Positions 1-9,873 of a DNA stretch of 64,000 bases are shown piece after piece. A program made the position numbers and the translations under genes. This DNA comes from Mycobacterium sp. 852002-51971_SCH5477799-a (lineage in GTDB: Bacteria > Actinomycetota > Actinomycetes > Mycobacteriales > Mycobacteriaceae): positions 44,987 to 108,986 of the forward strand of contig NZ_LZIF01000103.1 of NCBI RefSeq assembly GCF_001667145.1. The letters are read 5' to 3'. How positions within the stretch are numbered: the first letter of the stretch is position 1; each line of letters begins with the position of its first letter. Below the pieces are notes generated by a model, which saw nothing but the letters and a program-made list of their open reading frames with translations, did no database searches and had not been told where the DNA came from.

Positions 1-3000
1 CGGGCCGCGCGCGCAGGCAAGGCGGTAGCGTCGATGCCGACCGCGATCATTATCTGAGCTACCTCAGCGCACTGAGCCGGTCCGTGTCGGAAATCGCTGT
101 GGCACAACTGCGGTCAGCGATCGGCCGCCATCCCGATCCCGACACGCTATGGACATTGATCGGTGGTCCGCGGATGTGGGAGCGGCGACCAACCGACGCC
201 GACTTCGGCGTCGTCCGGGTGGGCATGGGAACCCAGCCGCTCGCCCGCCGCTTGATCGGCCCGCAACTTCCGCCGGAGGAACTCCGCGATCCGGTCACCG
301 CCACGGCGCTCACGCGCTTCTTGCATGCGCGCTCGACGGTCCGCGCTCCAGTCACGATCGGCCTGCGCGCCGGAATACGCGTGACGATCGACGGCGATCG
401 AGCCGAGGTGCGCGGCCTGCTGCGCGCGATGCTTTGCCAACTTGCCGTGCTGCACCGACCCGACCAAGTGCGGATCGTGGCGGCTGTCGACGACGAAAAT
501 CGCGAGCACTGGGATTGGCTGAAATGGGTTCCGCACAATCAACATCCGGTCGACATCGACGAGGCGGGCCCGGTGCGGATGATCTACCCGAGCATGACGG
601 AAGCTGAGCAAGCGCTCGCCGCGGTCCAAGGACCCGAAGCGGTGTTGGTCACGGACCTGGCCTCGGGTATCGATTCGATCGTCGGCGTGACCACGATCGG
701 AGTCGGCACCGGCTGCGACGGCGACCCGCTGACGATCCGGTCGCCCGCCGATCCGGCACCGGGATGGTGTCCCGACCTGATGGCGCCCATCGACGCGCTG
801 ATATGTGCGCGCCGACTGGCCGGACACCACCCGGGCACCGGTCGCCCGGGCGGTGCTGAGCCGAATTGGCCACAGTTGATGGGGCTTTCCGATCTGGACC
901 GCCTGGACCCCGCCGCCTTATGGCGTCGCCGACGAGACCGCGACCGACTTCGGGTGCCGATCGGAACCACCGTTGGGGGCGCACCACTCGATCTGGATAT
1001 CAAAGAGCCGGCCGAAAGCGGGATGGGCCCACATGGGTTGTGCATCGGTGCCACCGGCTCCGGCAAGTCTGAGCTGTTGCGCACCATCGCCTTGGGCATG
1101 ATGGCGCACAACCCGCCGGAGGAGCTCAACCTGCTGCTTATCGACTTCAAGGGCGGCGCAACGTTTCTCGACTATGTGCACGCCCCGCACGTGGCGGCGG
1201 TGATTACCAATCTGGCCGACGACGCGCCGCTGGTGGCACGGATGCGCGCTGCCCTTTCCGGTGAGATGAACCGCCGCCAGCAGCTGCTGCGGACGGCGGG
1301 TTGCGCCAGCGTCGCGGCATACGTACGGGCCCGCGGTGTCAGAAGGTTGCCCCCGTTACCCACGCTGTTCATCATCGTCGACGAGTTCTCCGAGCTGCTC
1401 AGCCAGCATCCGGATTTCGCCGACACATTCGCCGCGATCGGTCGCCTCGGCCGGTCGCTGGGCATGCACCTGCTGCTGGCGAGTCAGCGACTCGATGAGG
1501 GCCGGCTACGCGGGCTGGAAGCCCACCTGTCGTATCGAATGTGCCTGAAGACGCTGTCGGCCAACGAATCCCAGACCATATTGGGTAGTCTGGACGCATA
1601 TCGGCTGCCGAGCGCCCCTGGCGGCGGCTTCTTGCGCATCGGCGGCGGCGAACCGATCCGCTTCCAGGCCACCTTGGTTTCGGCGCCGCTGCCGACGAAC
1701 CCGTCGACCAGTGCGCAAGCTGTGGCGGCACGAACGGTGCGGCTGTTCGGCACCTGGGTGACCGGAGCGGTCAGCCGCGGCACCCAGCTGAGCGAATCGC
1801 CCGGACGAACCATCTCGAGTGCAGTCCTGGACCGCCTGACTGGCACGGGGCCGCCCGCGCATCGTGTTTGGTTGCCCCCGCTGGGGAGGGCGCCGGCGCT
1901 GCACGCCATCCTGGCCGACGCCGCGTGCGCGCCGGGTGGCCTCGCCGTCCCCATCGGCATCGTCGACCGGCCCTTCGACCAATGCCGGACACCGCTGGTG
2001 GTCGACATGTCCGGAGCCGCGGGCAATCTGGCGGTCATCGGTGCACCCCAATCGGGGAAGTCGACGGCATTGCGCACACTCACTACGGCCTTGGCGGCCA
2101 CGCATCGCCCGCACCAGGTGCAGTTCTACTGCTTGGATTTCGGTGGTGGGGCGTTGTCGGTGGTGCGCACGCTGCCGCATGTGGGCGCGGTCGCGGGTCG
2201 GGCGGAGCCGCGTCTGGTCGGCCGGATAGTCGCCGAATGCGAGTCGGTCGTCCGTCGCCGTGAAGCCTTGTTCCGCGAGCATGGCATCGCGTCGATCGCC
2301 GAATACCGACAGCGGCGGCGCGACATCCATGCATCCGATGATCCGTTCGGCGACGTCTTCCTCGTCATCGACGGCTGGGCGAGCGTCCGCCAAGAATTCG
2401 ACACACTCGAGGAGCCGGTCACCGCGCTGGCGGCTCAGGGGCTTTCGTACGGCGTGCACGTGGTGTTGTCCGCATCGCGGTGGTCCGAGGTGCGGCCGTC
2501 GTTGAGGGATCAGATTGGCACGCGTATCGAGTTGCGGCTGGGTGATCCCGCCGATTCCGAAATCGACCGCAAGGCGGCCCAGCATGTTCCGCATGACATC
2601 CCGGGTCGTGGCCTTTCCCGTGAAGGCCTGCACATGGTGATCGCCTTGCCCATCGCCGAGGTGCCCGGTGGCGAAGCGGTTGCCCCGCCGATACCGCTGC
2701 TGCCGGAGCGCGTGGAGCACGAGGATGTGGTGCGCCGGTGGGCTCCCGAGTCGGGTACGCGGATACTGCTCGGTCTACGGGAGCGCGAACTGAAGCCAGC
2801 CGCAGTCGATTTCGAACGGTGCTCGCATCTCCTCGTTCTCGGTGACAACGAGTGCGGGAAGACCGCGACGCTGCGGGCGTTGTGCCGGGAGATCGTCCGG
2901 ACGACGACGCCCGCCCAAGCCCAGGTGCTGATCGTCGACTTTCGGCGCAGGCTGCTCGGTGTCGTCGAGTCGGAACATCTGCGCGGTTACGCCATGTCGC

Positions 3001-3446
3001 CCGCCGCCCTGACTGCGTCGCTGCCCGATCTGCTCGAGTCTCTACAGGCGCGGATGCCGCCACTCGACGCCAGCCAGGCACAGTTGCGCAGCGGTTGTTG
3101 GTGGTCTGGACCGGAGCTCTACGTCATCGTCGATGATTATGACCTGGTGGTTAGCGCGGCAGGTAATGGCCTGGCACCGATCGTCGAATTCCTGCCGTAC
3201 GCAGCAGATTTGGGATTGCACATGGTTATCGCTCGCCGCAGCGGCGGACTCGAGCGCGCAATGTTCGAGCCGATGTTGGCGCGTCTGCGCGACCTCGGTT
3301 GCGCGTCGTTGATGATGAGCGGGTGTCCCACGCAGGGTGCATCGTTGGCTTCCACGGCACCGCTGCGATTGCCGCCGGGTCGCGGCGTACTGGCCACTCG
3401 GGCCGGTGAGGAGGAGGTTGTCCAGGTTGCGTGGAGCCCACCATGA
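1..3446 (+). CDS. eccC4: ESX-4 type VII secretion ATPase EccC4, 5' end outside the window
   Basis: Membrane-anchored FtsK/SpoIIIE-type motor of the ESX-4 secretion machine, which binds and moves WXG100 substrates. The frame is open from base 3, so the N-terminal membrane part and first residues lie outside the window. Three ATPase modules are visible through their Walker A motifs: GATGSGKS at 1047-1070, GAPQSGKS at 2040-2063 and GDNECGKT at 2841-2864. Walker B-like stretches follow, such as LLLIDFKGG after the first and [11 protein letters not shown] further on. The order of modules and the esxU/esxT genes downstream match EccC4 (Rv3447c in M. tuberculosis, about 1,236 residues). The stop overlaps the next start by four bases (ATGA), indicating translational coupling. 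An internal GTG at 84 is not the real start, because the preceding codons continue the EccC sequence. Confidence 0.93.
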   Translation, partial: GRARRQGGSVDADRDHYLSYLSALSRSVSEIAVAQLRSAIGRHPDPDTLWTLIGGPRMWERRPTDADFGVVRVGMGTQPLARRLIGPQLPPEELRDPVTATALTRFLHARSTVRAPVTIGLRAGIRVTIDGDRAEVRGLLRAMLCQLAVLHRPDQVRIVAAVDDENREHWDWLKWVPHNQHPVDIDEAGPVRMIYPSMTEAEQALAAVQGPEAVLVTDLASGIDSIVGVTTIGVGTGCDGDPLTIRSPADPAPGWCPDLMAPIDALICARRLAGHHPGTGRPGGAEPNWPQLMGLSDLDRLDPAALWRRRRDRDRLRVPIGTTVGGAPLDLDIKEPAESGMGPHGLCIGATGSGKSELLRTIALGMMAHNPPEELNLLLIDFKGGATFLDYVHAPHVAAVITNLADDAPLVARMRAALSGEMNRRQQLLRTAGCASVAAYVRARGVRRLPPLPTLFIIVDEFSELLSQHPDFADTFAAIGRLGRSLGMHLLLASQRLDEGRLRGLEAHLSYRMCLKTLSANESQTILGSLDAYRLPSAPGGGFLRIGGGEPIRFQATLVSAPLPTNPSTSAQAVAARTVRLFGTWVTGAVSRGTQLSESPGRTISSAVLDRLTGTGPPAHRVWLPPLGRAPALHAILADAACAPGGLAVPIGIVDRPFDQCRTPLVVDMSGAAGNLAVIGAPQSGKSTALRTLTTALAATHRPHQVQFYCLDFGGGALSVVRTLPHVGAVAGRAEPRLVGRIVAECESVVRRREALFREHGIASIAEYRQRRRDIHASDDPFGDVFLVIDGWASVRQEFDTLEEPVTALAAQGLSYGVHVVLSASRWSEVRPSLRDQIGTRIELRLGDPADSEIDRKAAQHVPHDIPGRGLSREGLHMVIALPIAEVPGGEAVAPPIPLLPERVEHEDVVRRWAPESGTRILLGLRERELKPAAVDFERCSHLLVLGDNECGKTATLRALCREIVRTTTPAQAQVLIVDFRRRLLGVVESEHLRGYAMSPAALTASLPDLLESLQARMPPLDASQAQLRSGCWWSGPELYVIVDDYDLVVSAAGNGLAPIVEFLPYAADLGLHMVIARRSGGLERAMFEPMLARLRDLGCASLMMSGCPTQGASLASTAPLRLPPGRGVLATRAGEEEVVQVAWSPP

Positions 3447-4687
3447 GCGAGCACCCCGCAATCGTTGAAGCCGGGCCCGGCGCGATCCGGCGGATATGTT
3501 GCGGCGCACGTTTCGTCGCCGACGACGAGATGGCCAACATCGTTCGGGCGGCACTCGATGCGATAGACGACCGGGTGGCGCTGGTAGGGGAACGGCCGGC
3601 GGCCGTAAACGCGCTGTGGGAAGCAGCGTTGCGATCAGCAGCCCGGGGGCACTGCGACGGAATGGTCGTCGTGCATCCGTCGTGGTGGCCAGCGTCGCGC
3701 GTGGGTGTGGTGAGCGAGGCCGCCACGACCGTGTCGGGTCGAACGCGGACGCGATCGTCGCTGCTGAGGCAGGCGTCTGCGTCTGGCTCCGCACCGGAGG
3801 CGACGGTGGTGATCGAAATCGCCGAGCGGCTGGTGGCGATCACCGCAACCGAAGTCACGGCTGTACCGCGCACGGCCGAACCGCGGTCCGTCGCCCAGGA
3901 CGTTGCGGACGTCGTTGCGGCGATGGCGCCCGAAGCCGTGCTGATCGACACCCCAAGCACCGTGGCCGGCGCGCCGGCGCTGGCGGCGCTGATCGCCGAC
4001 GCGGTACGCGGTGGCGGAGAAAACATCCCAGACCTGCTCGAAATAACCGACATTCGGCTCGGCCGCCTTGCGCGGTCGACCTACCCGGCTGCCGCGGAGC
4101 CGTCGTCGGCGGCCGCCCTCGCACATGCCACCGACCGACCGCGCGGCAGGACGCGCAGCGGGCTCGTGGCGGCCGCAATCGTGATCGCCGCGGCGGCGCC
4201 GACCGCAATGACGATGGGCCGATCCGGGGTGGTGGCGCCGAAGGCGGTGGAAACCGCGCCCACAACAGTTTTGGTGGAAGGCGGGGTGACGTTGTCGGTG
4301 CCGGCGACGTGGTCGGTGCAGCGGGTGGTGAGCGGACCCGGCTCGGCCCGGGTGCAGGTCACCTCGCTGACAAATTCCGACGTGGCCTTACACATCACCC
4401 AGTCACCGGTCGCCGGTGAGACGCTCAGTGGTACCGCCGAGCGGCTGAAGCACGCGATCGATGCCGAGGCCCCGGGGGTGTTCGTCGACTTCAACCCGTC
4501 CGGAGCCAGAGCCGGGCGCCCGGCGGTGACTTACCGCGAAGTGCGCCCCGGTCATGACGTGCACTGGGCCGTCCTCCTGGACGGCCCGGTTCGGATCAGC
4601 ATCGGTTGCCAGAGCCGGGCCGGCGACGAAGACGCGGTCCGCGATGCCTGCGATCAGGCGGTGCGATCCGCACACGCGATCGGATGA
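3443..4687 (+). CDS. Type VII secretion-associated membrane protein (Rv3446c-like)
   Basis: A 414-residue Ala/Val-rich protein between eccC4 and esxU, the position of Rv3446c in the ESX-4 locus. The N-terminal half resembles an actin-like/ASKHA fold in composition, although no clear motif is present. One transmembrane helix is visible at about residues 230-250 ([18 protein letters not shown]). A C-terminal domain of about 150 residues then lies on the outside and matches the type VII secretion-associated protein family from memory. The ATG at 3443 overlaps the eccC4 stop and was preferred over the ATG at 3431, which would overlap more. Its role in ESX-4 is not known. It may be an accessory membrane component. 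Confidence 0.8.
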   Translation: MSEHPAIVEAGPGAIRRICCGARFVADDEMANIVRAALDAIDDRVALVGERPAAVNALWEAALRSAARGHCDGMVVVHPSWWPASRVGVVSEAATTVSGRTRTRSSLLRQASASGSAPEATVVIEIAERLVAITATEVTAVPRTAEPRSVAQDVADVVAAMAPEAVLIDTPSTVAGAPALAALIADAVRGGGENIPDLLEITDIRLGRLARSTYPAAAEPSSAAALAHATDRPRGRTRSGLVAAAIVIAAAAPTAMTMGRSGVVAPKAVETAPTTVLVEGGVTLSVPATWSVQRVVSGPGSARVQVTSLTNSDVALHITQSPVAGETLSGTAERLKHAIDAEAPGVFVDFNPSGARAGRPAVTYREVRPGHDVHWAVLLDGPVRISIGCQSRAGDEDAVRDACDQAVRSAHAIG

Positions 4688-4730
4688 AAATTCGTGGAAC
4701 CGAAGGACCGCGCCGGGGGTCGTATTTGGT

Positions 4731-5048
4731 ATGGCTGCATCGAACACATTAAGCACCGATCTCGACCTGATGCGGTCGGTGGCGGGTACCACCGACGCCC
4801 GCAACGAGGAGATCAGGGCGCTGCTGCAGGCGTTCGTCGGCCGCATGAACGGCGTGCCGCCGTCGGCGTGGGGTGGACTCGCCGCCGCTCGCTTCAAGGA
4901 CGTGATGGATCGCTGGAACGCGGAGTCGGTGAGGCTCTATCACGCCCTGAACACCATCGCCGACACCATTCGGCACAACGCGGCCGCCCTAGGGGAGGCC
5001 GGCCAAAACCATGCACACCACATCGCCGCCGCCGGCGGCGACCTGTGA
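4731..5048 (+). CDS. esxU: ESAT-6-like protein EsxU (ESX-4 substrate)
   Basis: A 105-residue WXG100-family protein, the length known for EsxU (Rv3445c). Such proteins form helical hairpins and are secreted as heterodimers with their neighbour, here EsxT. The central turn motif is SAWGGLA near residue 45, giving the expected W-x-G. Both flanks are strongly helical and charged. The ATG at 4731 gives the family length. The upstream in-frame extension over the previous gene is noise. esxT starts 15 bases downstream, so the two are co-transcribed with eccC4. Confidence 0.9.
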   Translation: MAASNTLSTDLDLMRSVAGTTDARNEEIRALLQAFVGRMNGVPPSAWGGLAAARFKDVMDRWNAESVRLYHALNTIADTIRHNAAALGEAGQNHAHHIAAAGGDL

Positions 5049-5063
5049 CGAGAGAGGACGCCC

Positions 5064-5360
5064 GTGGACCCGGTGCTTTCCTATAACTTCGGCGAAATCG
5101 AACATGCGGTGCGCCAGGAAATTCACTCCACGTCGGCACGCTTCAATGCCGCGCTGGAGGAGCTGAGATCGCAGATCGCGCCGCTGCAGCAGCTGTGGAC
5201 CAGCGAAGCGGCCACCGCCTACCAGGCTGAGCAGCTCAAATGGCACCAGTCGGCGACGGCCCTCAACGAAATTCTGGCCGCCCTGGGAAACGCCGTGCGC
5301 GACGGTGCCGAAGAGGTGGCCAACGCCGATCGCCGGGCTGCCGGCGTCTGGGCGAGGTAG
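5064..5360 (+). CDS. esxT: ESAT-6-like protein EsxT (ESX-4 substrate, EsxU partner)
   Basis: A 98-residue WXG100-type protein beginning at a GTG preceded by a GAGAGGA ribosome-binding site. The hairpin turn reads LWTSEAATAY. The usual glycine after Trp-X is replaced by serine, as I recall for other EsxT proteins. It follows esxU closely and should form the EsxU-EsxT heterodimer carried by ESX-4. It is the last gene of the operon: a strong hairpin begins 41 bases after the stop. A M. tuberculosis equivalent is Rv3444c. Confidence 0.9.
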   Translation: MDPVLSYNFGEIEHAVRQEIHSTSARFNAALEELRSQIAPLQQLWTSEAATAYQAEQLKWHQSATALNEILAALGNAVRDGAEEVANADRRAAGVWAR

Positions 5361-5400
5361 CGGCCGAAAAGACCACCGCGCGGAGGTAGCCGCGCCGTGA

Positions 5401-5445
5401 GACTGTGTGGTCCTGACGGGGGAGAGCCGTTGGGACCACACAGTC
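5401..5445 (+). terminator. Intrinsic terminator-like hairpin after the ESX-4 operon
   Basis: Perfect 13-base inverted repeat: GACTGTGTGGTCC at 5401-5413 and its complement at 5433-5445, with a 19-base loop, followed by ATTTT. It separates esxT from the ribosomal protein operon starting at 5609, so it probably ends ESX-4 transcription. Confidence 0.8.
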
Positions 5446-5608
5446 ATTTTGACCTGCGGGGATAGCGGTCGGTAAGCTGCTCCTTTGGCGTGCGGTACGC
5501 CGGGGCCTCGGGTCAATGTCGGTCGCCGAGACCAAGCCCTCACCGCGAACGCCTGACCGGCCCCCGGGTCACTCCGGGATCCACCTCGAGAAGAAGAAGG
5601 TAAGCGCT

Positions 5609-6052
5609 GTGCCTACGTACACGCCAAAGGCGGGTGACACCACGAGGTCGTGGCACGTCATCGACGCCACGGACGTGGTGCTTGGCCGCCTTGCCGTCGC
5701 GGCAGCCACCCTGCTGCGCGGCAAGCACAAGCCGACGTTCACCCCCAATGTCGACGGCGGTGACTTCGTCATCGTCATCAACGCCGAGAAGGTGTCCTTC
5801 AGTGGCCAGAAGCTGGACAAGAAGCTGGCTTACCGCCACTCGGGGTATCCCGGCGGTCTGAGCAGCCGCACCATGCGCGAGCTGATGGCCAAGCACCCCG
5901 ACCGTGTCGTGGAGGACGCGATCGTCGGCATGCTGCCCAAGAACAAGCTGGCCCGTCAGATCGCGCGCAAGCTGCACGTCTACGCCGGTCCGACGCACCC
6001 CCACGCCGCACAACAGCCCGTTCCGTACGAGATCAAGCAGGTGGCCCAGTGA
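5609..6052 (+). CDS. rplM: 50S ribosomal protein L13
   Basis: L13 of the large ribosomal subunit, an early assembly protein that binds 23S rRNA. The GTG at 5609, preceded by a purine-rich AAGAAGAAGG, gives 147 residues, the mycobacterial length. Upstream in-frame codons back to 5516 are not part of the family. The conserved core [17 protein letters not shown] and the [10 protein letters not shown] segment are present. The C-terminus [13 protein letters not shown] matches the genus. The stop overlaps the rpsI GTG start (GTGA), so L13 and S9 are translationally coupled, the usual pairing in bacteria. Confidence 0.96.
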   Translation: MPTYTPKAGDTTRSWHVIDATDVVLGRLAVAAATLLRGKHKPTFTPNVDGGDFVIVINAEKVSFSGQKLDKKLAYRHSGYPGGLSSRTMRELMAKHPDRVVEDAIVGMLPKNKLARQIARKLHVYAGPTHPHAAQQPVPYEIKQVAQ

Positions 6053-6588
6053 CCGAAACGACCGAGGCCTTGGAAAACCCGGAGAACCCGGAAACCCCGG
6101 AAACCCCAGAAGCCGCAGAGGCCGTCGCCGAGGTGACCGAAGCCCCGGTCGAGGCCTCTGAGACCGCCGAAGCCCCCGCTCCCGCGGCGTCCTTCGTGTT
6201 CGACCGGCCCATCCAGACCGTCGGCCGCCGCAAGGAGGCCGTGGTGCGGGTGCGTTTGGTGCCCGGCACCGGCAAGTTCAACCTGAACGGCCGCACCTTG
6301 GAGGGCTATTTCCCCAACAAGGTGCACCAGCAGCTCATCAAGGCGCCGCTGGTCACCGTCGACCGGGTGGAGAGCTTCGACATCTACGCGCTGCTGCACG
6401 GCGGCGGCCCCTCGGGGCAGGCCGGCGCGCTGCGACTGGGCATCGCCCGGGCACTGATCGTGGCCCAGCCCGAGGACCGGCCCCCGCTGAAAAAGGCGGG
6501 CTTCCTCACCCGTGACCCGCGTGCCACCGAGCGCAAGAAGTACGGCCTGAAGAAGGCCCGCAAGGCGCCTCAGTACAGCAAGCGCTGA
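6049..6588 (+). CDS. rpsI: 30S ribosomal protein S9
   Basis: S9 of the small subunit, whose C-terminal tail reaches the P-site tRNA. The protein has 179 residues because it carries a low-complexity N-terminal extension of about 45 residues (repeats of ENPE/ETPE, then Ala/Glu-rich). The conserved S9 domain then starts at about [15 protein letters not shown]. The basic tail ends QYSKR, as required for tRNA contact. The extension is typical of mycobacterial S9. The gene starts with GTG inside the rplM stop. Confidence 0.96.
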   Translation: MTETTEALENPENPETPETPEAAEAVAEVTEAPVEASETAEAPAPAASFVFDRPIQTVGRRKEAVVRVRLVPGTGKFNLNGRTLEGYFPNKVHQQLIKAPLVTVDRVESFDIYALLHGGGPSGQAGALRLGIARALIVAQPEDRPPLKKAGFLTRDPRATERKKYGLKKARKAPQYSKR

Positions 6589-6602
6589 TCAGCAGTCGCT
6601 AT

Positions 6603-6643
6603 CCGGCCACAACTTGGCATCTTGGTGCGCAAGTTGTGGCCGG
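6603..6643 (+). terminator. Strong hairpin after rpsI
   Basis: Perfect 14-base inverted repeat, CCGGCCACAACTTG at 6603-6616 and its complement at 6630-6643, with a 13-base loop. There is no U-run behind it, as is common for mycobacterial hairpin terminators. It lies 14 bases after the rpsI stop. Confidence 0.78.
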
Positions 6644-6669
6644 TTGCGGCGTGTCTGCGCCCTGACGCG

Positions 6670-6696
6670 GCCCGTTTCGTTCACAAAGGAACGGGC
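6670..6696 (+). other. Second hairpin in the glmM leader
   Basis: Inverted repeat GCCCGTT (6670-6676) and AACGGGC (6690-6696) with a 13-base loop, 41 bases before the glmM start. It could be a second terminator element or a leader structure affecting glmM. No known riboswitch was recognised. Confidence 0.4.
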
Positions 6697-6737
6697 AAGT
6701 TAGGTGCTAGCCCGACAACTGTGAGAGGTTTGGTCGC

Positions 6738-8084
6738 ATGGGTCGACTATTCGGCACCGACGGTGTCCGTGGGGTCGCCAATCGCGAGTTGACCGCCGAG
6801 CTGGCGCTTTCGCTGGGTTCCGCGGCGGCGCGTCACCTGGCGAGCGCGCCGGCACCGGGCCGGAGGGTCGCGGTGATCGGCCGCGATCCACGGGCCAGCG
6901 GCGAAATGCTGGAGGCCGCGGTGATCGCCGGGCTGACCAGTGAGGGCGTCGACGCGCTGCGGGTCGGGGTGCTTCCGACGCCCGCGGTGGCCTACCTGAC
7001 CGGCGCCTATGACGCCGACTTCGGGGTGATGATCTCGGCGTCGCACAACCCCATGCCCGACAACGGCATCAAGATCTTCGGGCCCGGCGGCCACAAGCTC
7101 GACGACGGCACCGAGAATGACATTGAAGCGCTGCTCGCCGATGTCCCTGTCGATCCCGGGCTGCGTCCCGTCGGCGCCGGGATCGGCCGGGTCATCGATG
7201 CCGAGGACGCGGACGACCGCTACCTGCGCCACCTGAGCAAGGCAAGCACGCTGCGCCTCGACGGCTTGACGGTGGTGGTGGACTGCGCCCACGGCGCGGC
7301 GTCCGCGGTGGCCCCGCGCGCCTACCGCGCGGCCGGTGCCCGCGTGATCGCGATCAACGCCGATCCCAACGGGCTCAACATCAACGACGACTGCGGCTCC
7401 ACGCACCTGGAATCGCTGCGCGCGGCCGTCGTCGCGCACCGCGCCGACCTGGGCCTGGCGCACGACGGGGACGCCGACCGCTGCCTGGCCATCGACGCCG
7501 GGGGCAACCTTGTCGACGGCGACCACATCATGGTGGTGCTCGCGCTCGCGATGCACGAGGCCGGCGAACTGGCGTCCAAAACACTGGTGACCACCGTGAT
7601 GAGCAATCTGGGCCTGCATCTGGCCATGCGCTCGGCCGGAATCACGGTGCGCACCACCGGAGTTGGCGACCGCTACGTCGTCGAGGAATTACGGGCGGGC
7701 GACTACAGCCTCGGTGGCGAGCAGTCCGGGCACATCGTGATGCCCGCGCTGGGCTCCACCGGCGACGGCATCGTCACCGGCCTGCGGCTGATGACCCGCA
7801 TGGTGCAAACCGGCTCGTCGCTGGACGAGCTGGCCTCGGCGATGAAGACGTTGCCGCAGGTGCTGATCAACGTGACGGTCGCCGACAAGGACACCGCGGC
7901 CAACGCGCCCGCGGTGCAGAGCGCCGTCGGACAGGCCGAGGCCGAACTGGGCGACACCGGCCGAATCCTGTTGCGCCCCTCCGGAACCGAACCGATGATC
8001 CGCGTGATGGTGGAGGCGCCCGAGAAGGACCTCGCTCAGCGGGTCGCCACCCGAGTCGCCGAAGTGGTCAGCGACGCGCTGTAG
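6738..8084 (+). CDS. glmM: Phosphoglucosamine mutase
   Basis: Converts glucosamine-6-phosphate to glucosamine-1-phosphate, the step after GlmS on the route to UDP-GlcNAc for peptidoglycan. The 448 residues match the family. Visible motifs are the N-terminal [11 protein letters not shown], the phosphoserine loop [13 protein letters not shown] (catalytic Ser at about residue 102), the magnesium site AHDGDADRC, the sugar-binding GGEQSGH and the C-terminal phosphate-binding [11 protein letters not shown]. The ATG at 6738 is preceded by GAGAGG. It sits alone between hairpins upstream and a small secretion-like gene downstream. M. tuberculosis calls it mrsA (Rv3441c). Confidence 0.95.
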   Translation: MGRLFGTDGVRGVANRELTAELALSLGSAAARHLASAPAPGRRVAVIGRDPRASGEMLEAAVIAGLTSEGVDALRVGVLPTPAVAYLTGAYDADFGVMISASHNPMPDNGIKIFGPGGHKLDDGTENDIEALLADVPVDPGLRPVGAGIGRVIDAEDADDRYLRHLSKASTLRLDGLTVVVDCAHGAASAVAPRAYRAAGARVIAINADPNGLNINDDCGSTHLESLRAAVVAHRADLGLAHDGDADRCLAIDAGGNLVDGDHIMVVLALAMHEAGELASKTLVTTVMSNLGLHLAMRSAGITVRTTGVGDRYVVEELRAGDYSLGGEQSGHIVMPALGSTGDGIVTGLRLMTRMVQTGSSLDELASAMKTLPQVLINVTVADKDTAANAPAVQSAVGQAEAELGDTGRILLRPSGTEPMIRVMVEAPEKDLAQRVATRVAEVVSDAL

Positions 8085-8126
8085 ATTCCCCGGAACCCCA
8101 CCGCGCCCGGGGGCGTCGGATAAGAC

Positions 8127-8456
8127 ATGAAATCCGTTGGGGGAACACGACCTGTAACCATCGCCCGCACGCAGATCGACCTGTCGGCGGCGCGGCGGGT
8201 CGCTAGCCAATTCGCGATGGCAGCCGAATTCATCGACCGCGCGGTATGCGACCATTTGTCCAGGCTGGCTTTCGGCGGGGGCACCGCCGGGCGAATGCAC
8301 ACCGCGCGCGGCGACGCGCTGCGCGTCGAGCTGGAGCGGCTGGCCGCGCAGGTGTCGCAGTGGTCGCGTGCGTCGGCCGAGATCGCCGCCGCGCTGCGGT
8401 CGAGCGCCGAACGCTACGCCGACGCAGACCTGTATGCCGCGGCACGGATCGCCTAG
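8127..8456 (+). CDS. Small helical type VII substrate-like protein (Rv3440c-like)
   Basis: A protein of about 109 residues, mostly helix, rich in Ala and Arg, with no enzymatic motif. Size and composition resemble the WXG100/EspC-like helical proteins that pair with a larger partner. It is followed after three bases by the longer helical protein at 8460. The position after glmM equals that of Rv3440c. The ATG at 8127 is assumed. A GTG at 8157 would give a protein of about 99 residues. Secretion is inferred from the pairing only. Confidence 0.65.
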   Translation: MKSVGGTRPVTIARTQIDLSAARRVASQFAMAAEFIDRAVCDHLSRLAFGGGTAGRMHTARGDALRVELERLAAQVSQWSRASAEIAAALRSSAERYADADLYAAARIA

Positions 8457-8459
8457 CCC

Positions 8460-9869
8460 GTGGCCGACCGACTGGATGTGGCCGCGCGCCTCGCCGAGGG
8501 CCGGGCCGCAGTCGAGCACGCCCAGACCTACGTGCAGGCCTGTCACGCGCTGGGCTACCAAAACACCGATCTGACAACGCATCCCGTGCAGGTGCGCGAG
8601 CGGTATGCGAGTGAGGACGGCCTGGACCTGCGCGTGCTGGACCGCGACTGTGCGGAGTTGCGGGCGGCGGGCGTGGTGGCGGCCGAAGCGCTGCGGATGC
8701 AGCGCGGTCAGGTGGCCGAGTTGGCCGCGGCGTGGACAGGTCCGGGCGCGGACGCCGCGGTGCAGCTGCTGCAGCGGCATTGCGACACCGGCGACGCCGT
8801 CGTCACCGAACTGCGCGCGGCGGCCCAACGCTGCGAGTCGCTGCGCGACAACCTTTGGTATCTGGTCGATTCGGAGGTGGCGACCGCCATCGCCGTCGAC
8901 GACCGCGTGCGTGTTCAGCGGCCGGCATGGCTGGCCGCCGCCGCCGCGGTGCTGGCGGGGGACCGGGACGGCGCGGCCGAAGTGGTGCGCCAGCAGCTGA
9001 TGCCCTACGTGGACAACGACATTCGTAACGACTGGGTGACGGCGATGCGGTCCGCCTCGGACGGCGTCGAGACGGCCTATGCCATGGTCATCGACAAGAT
9101 GACCGCCGTCCCGACGGCGCGCTTCGAATTCCCGGGCGATCTCGGGGCGGGAATTGCGCCGGTGCAGCTCGCCCCGCCGGTGGACACGGCGCCCGTACCG
9201 ACCGTGGATCCCGCGCCGACGTTAGCGGCCGCTGTGCCCGATCCGGTCGGTGCCGCAACGACTCCGGTGACTCCGGCACCCCCGCCGGCCGCCGCGCCGC
9301 CTGCGAATTGGGGAACCGCGCTCGGCGATGCCCTCGGCGTGCCGGCAGGCGATCTGGGCGGACTCGGCGGCGGATTCGGCGGCGGCGACCTCGGTAGCGG
9401 GCTCGGCGACGGCGACCTCGGTAGCGGGCTCGGCGGCGGACTCGGCGGTGGCGGCGGCCTTCTCGGGCTGGCCGGCCGGATCGTCGACGCGGTGGCCGGG
9501 CTGATTGGATCGACCGGTGACGGGCCGGACGGCGCGGATGTACTGAGCGACGGCGAGAATCCTTTCGACGAAACGCCTTTCGATGCAGATGATCCCGAGG
9601 ACACCGTGGACGTCGCCGACGACGAGGCCGGTGCCGATGAGACCCCCGATGATCCAGACGATCCCGTCGACATCAGCCAGCCCGTCAGCGAACCTCAGCC
9701 CGGGCCCGACGACACGCCGGTCGAGGCCCCACCGCCGGCCGACACGGCGGAACCTGACGCGCCACCGGCACCGCCCGCCGCTCCCGTCGCCGAACCGGCA
9801 CCCGCGGCCGGCCAAGGCTCGACGCCGTGCGAGATTGCCGCCGACCAGCTTCCGCAGGCGGGCCAGTGA
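8460..9869 (+). CDS. Large Ala/Pro/Asp-rich type VII substrate-like protein (Rv3439c-like)
   Basis: A 469-residue protein starting at GTG, three bases after the small helical gene. Residues 1 to about 215 are helical and contain AAWTGPGADAAVQLL near residue 90, a W-x-G turn like that of WXG100 or EspB/EspE-type substrates. Residues of about 220-300 are Pro/Ala-rich. About 300-345 are a Gly-Leu-Asp repeat (GGLGGGFGG, GDLGSGLG). From about 360 the chain is very acidic and Pro-rich with no predicted fold. No catalytic motif and no Sec signal were found. Exported or surface location is an inference from the helical hairpin and tail composition. It corresponds by position to Rv3439c. Confidence 0.7.
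   Translation: MADRLDVAARLAEGRAAVEHAQTYVQACHALGYQNTDLTTHPVQVRERYASEDGLDLRVLDRDCAELRAAGVVAAEALRMQRGQVAELAAAWTGPGADAAVQLLQRHCDTGDAVVTELRAAAQRCESLRDNLWYLVDSEVATAIAVDDRVRVQRPAWLAAAAAVLAGDRDGAAEVVRQQLMPYVDNDIRNDWVTAMRSASDGVETAYAMVIDKMTAVPTARFEFPGDLGAGIAPVQLAPPVDTAPVPTVDPAPTLAAAVPDPVGAATTPVTPAPPPAAAPPANWGTALGDALGVPAGDLGGLGGGFGGGDLGSGLGDGDLGSGLGGGLGGGGGLLGLAGRIVDAVAGLIGSTGDGPDGADVLSDGENPFDETPFDADDPEDTVDVADDEAGADETPDDPDDPVDISQPVSEPQPGPDDTPVEAPPPADTAEPDAPPAPPAAPVAEPAPAAGQGSTPCEIAADQLPQAGQ
9384..9437 (+). repeat. Two tandem 27-base units inside the Rv3439c-like gene
   Basis: The unit beginning GGCGACCTCGGTAGCGGGCT occurs at 9384-9410 and again at 9411-9437 with one base changed at the end. It encodes GDLGSGLGD then GDLGSGLGG. 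Short in-frame tandem units like this can vary in copy number between strains. Confidence 0.75.
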
Positions 9870-9873
9870 CAGC

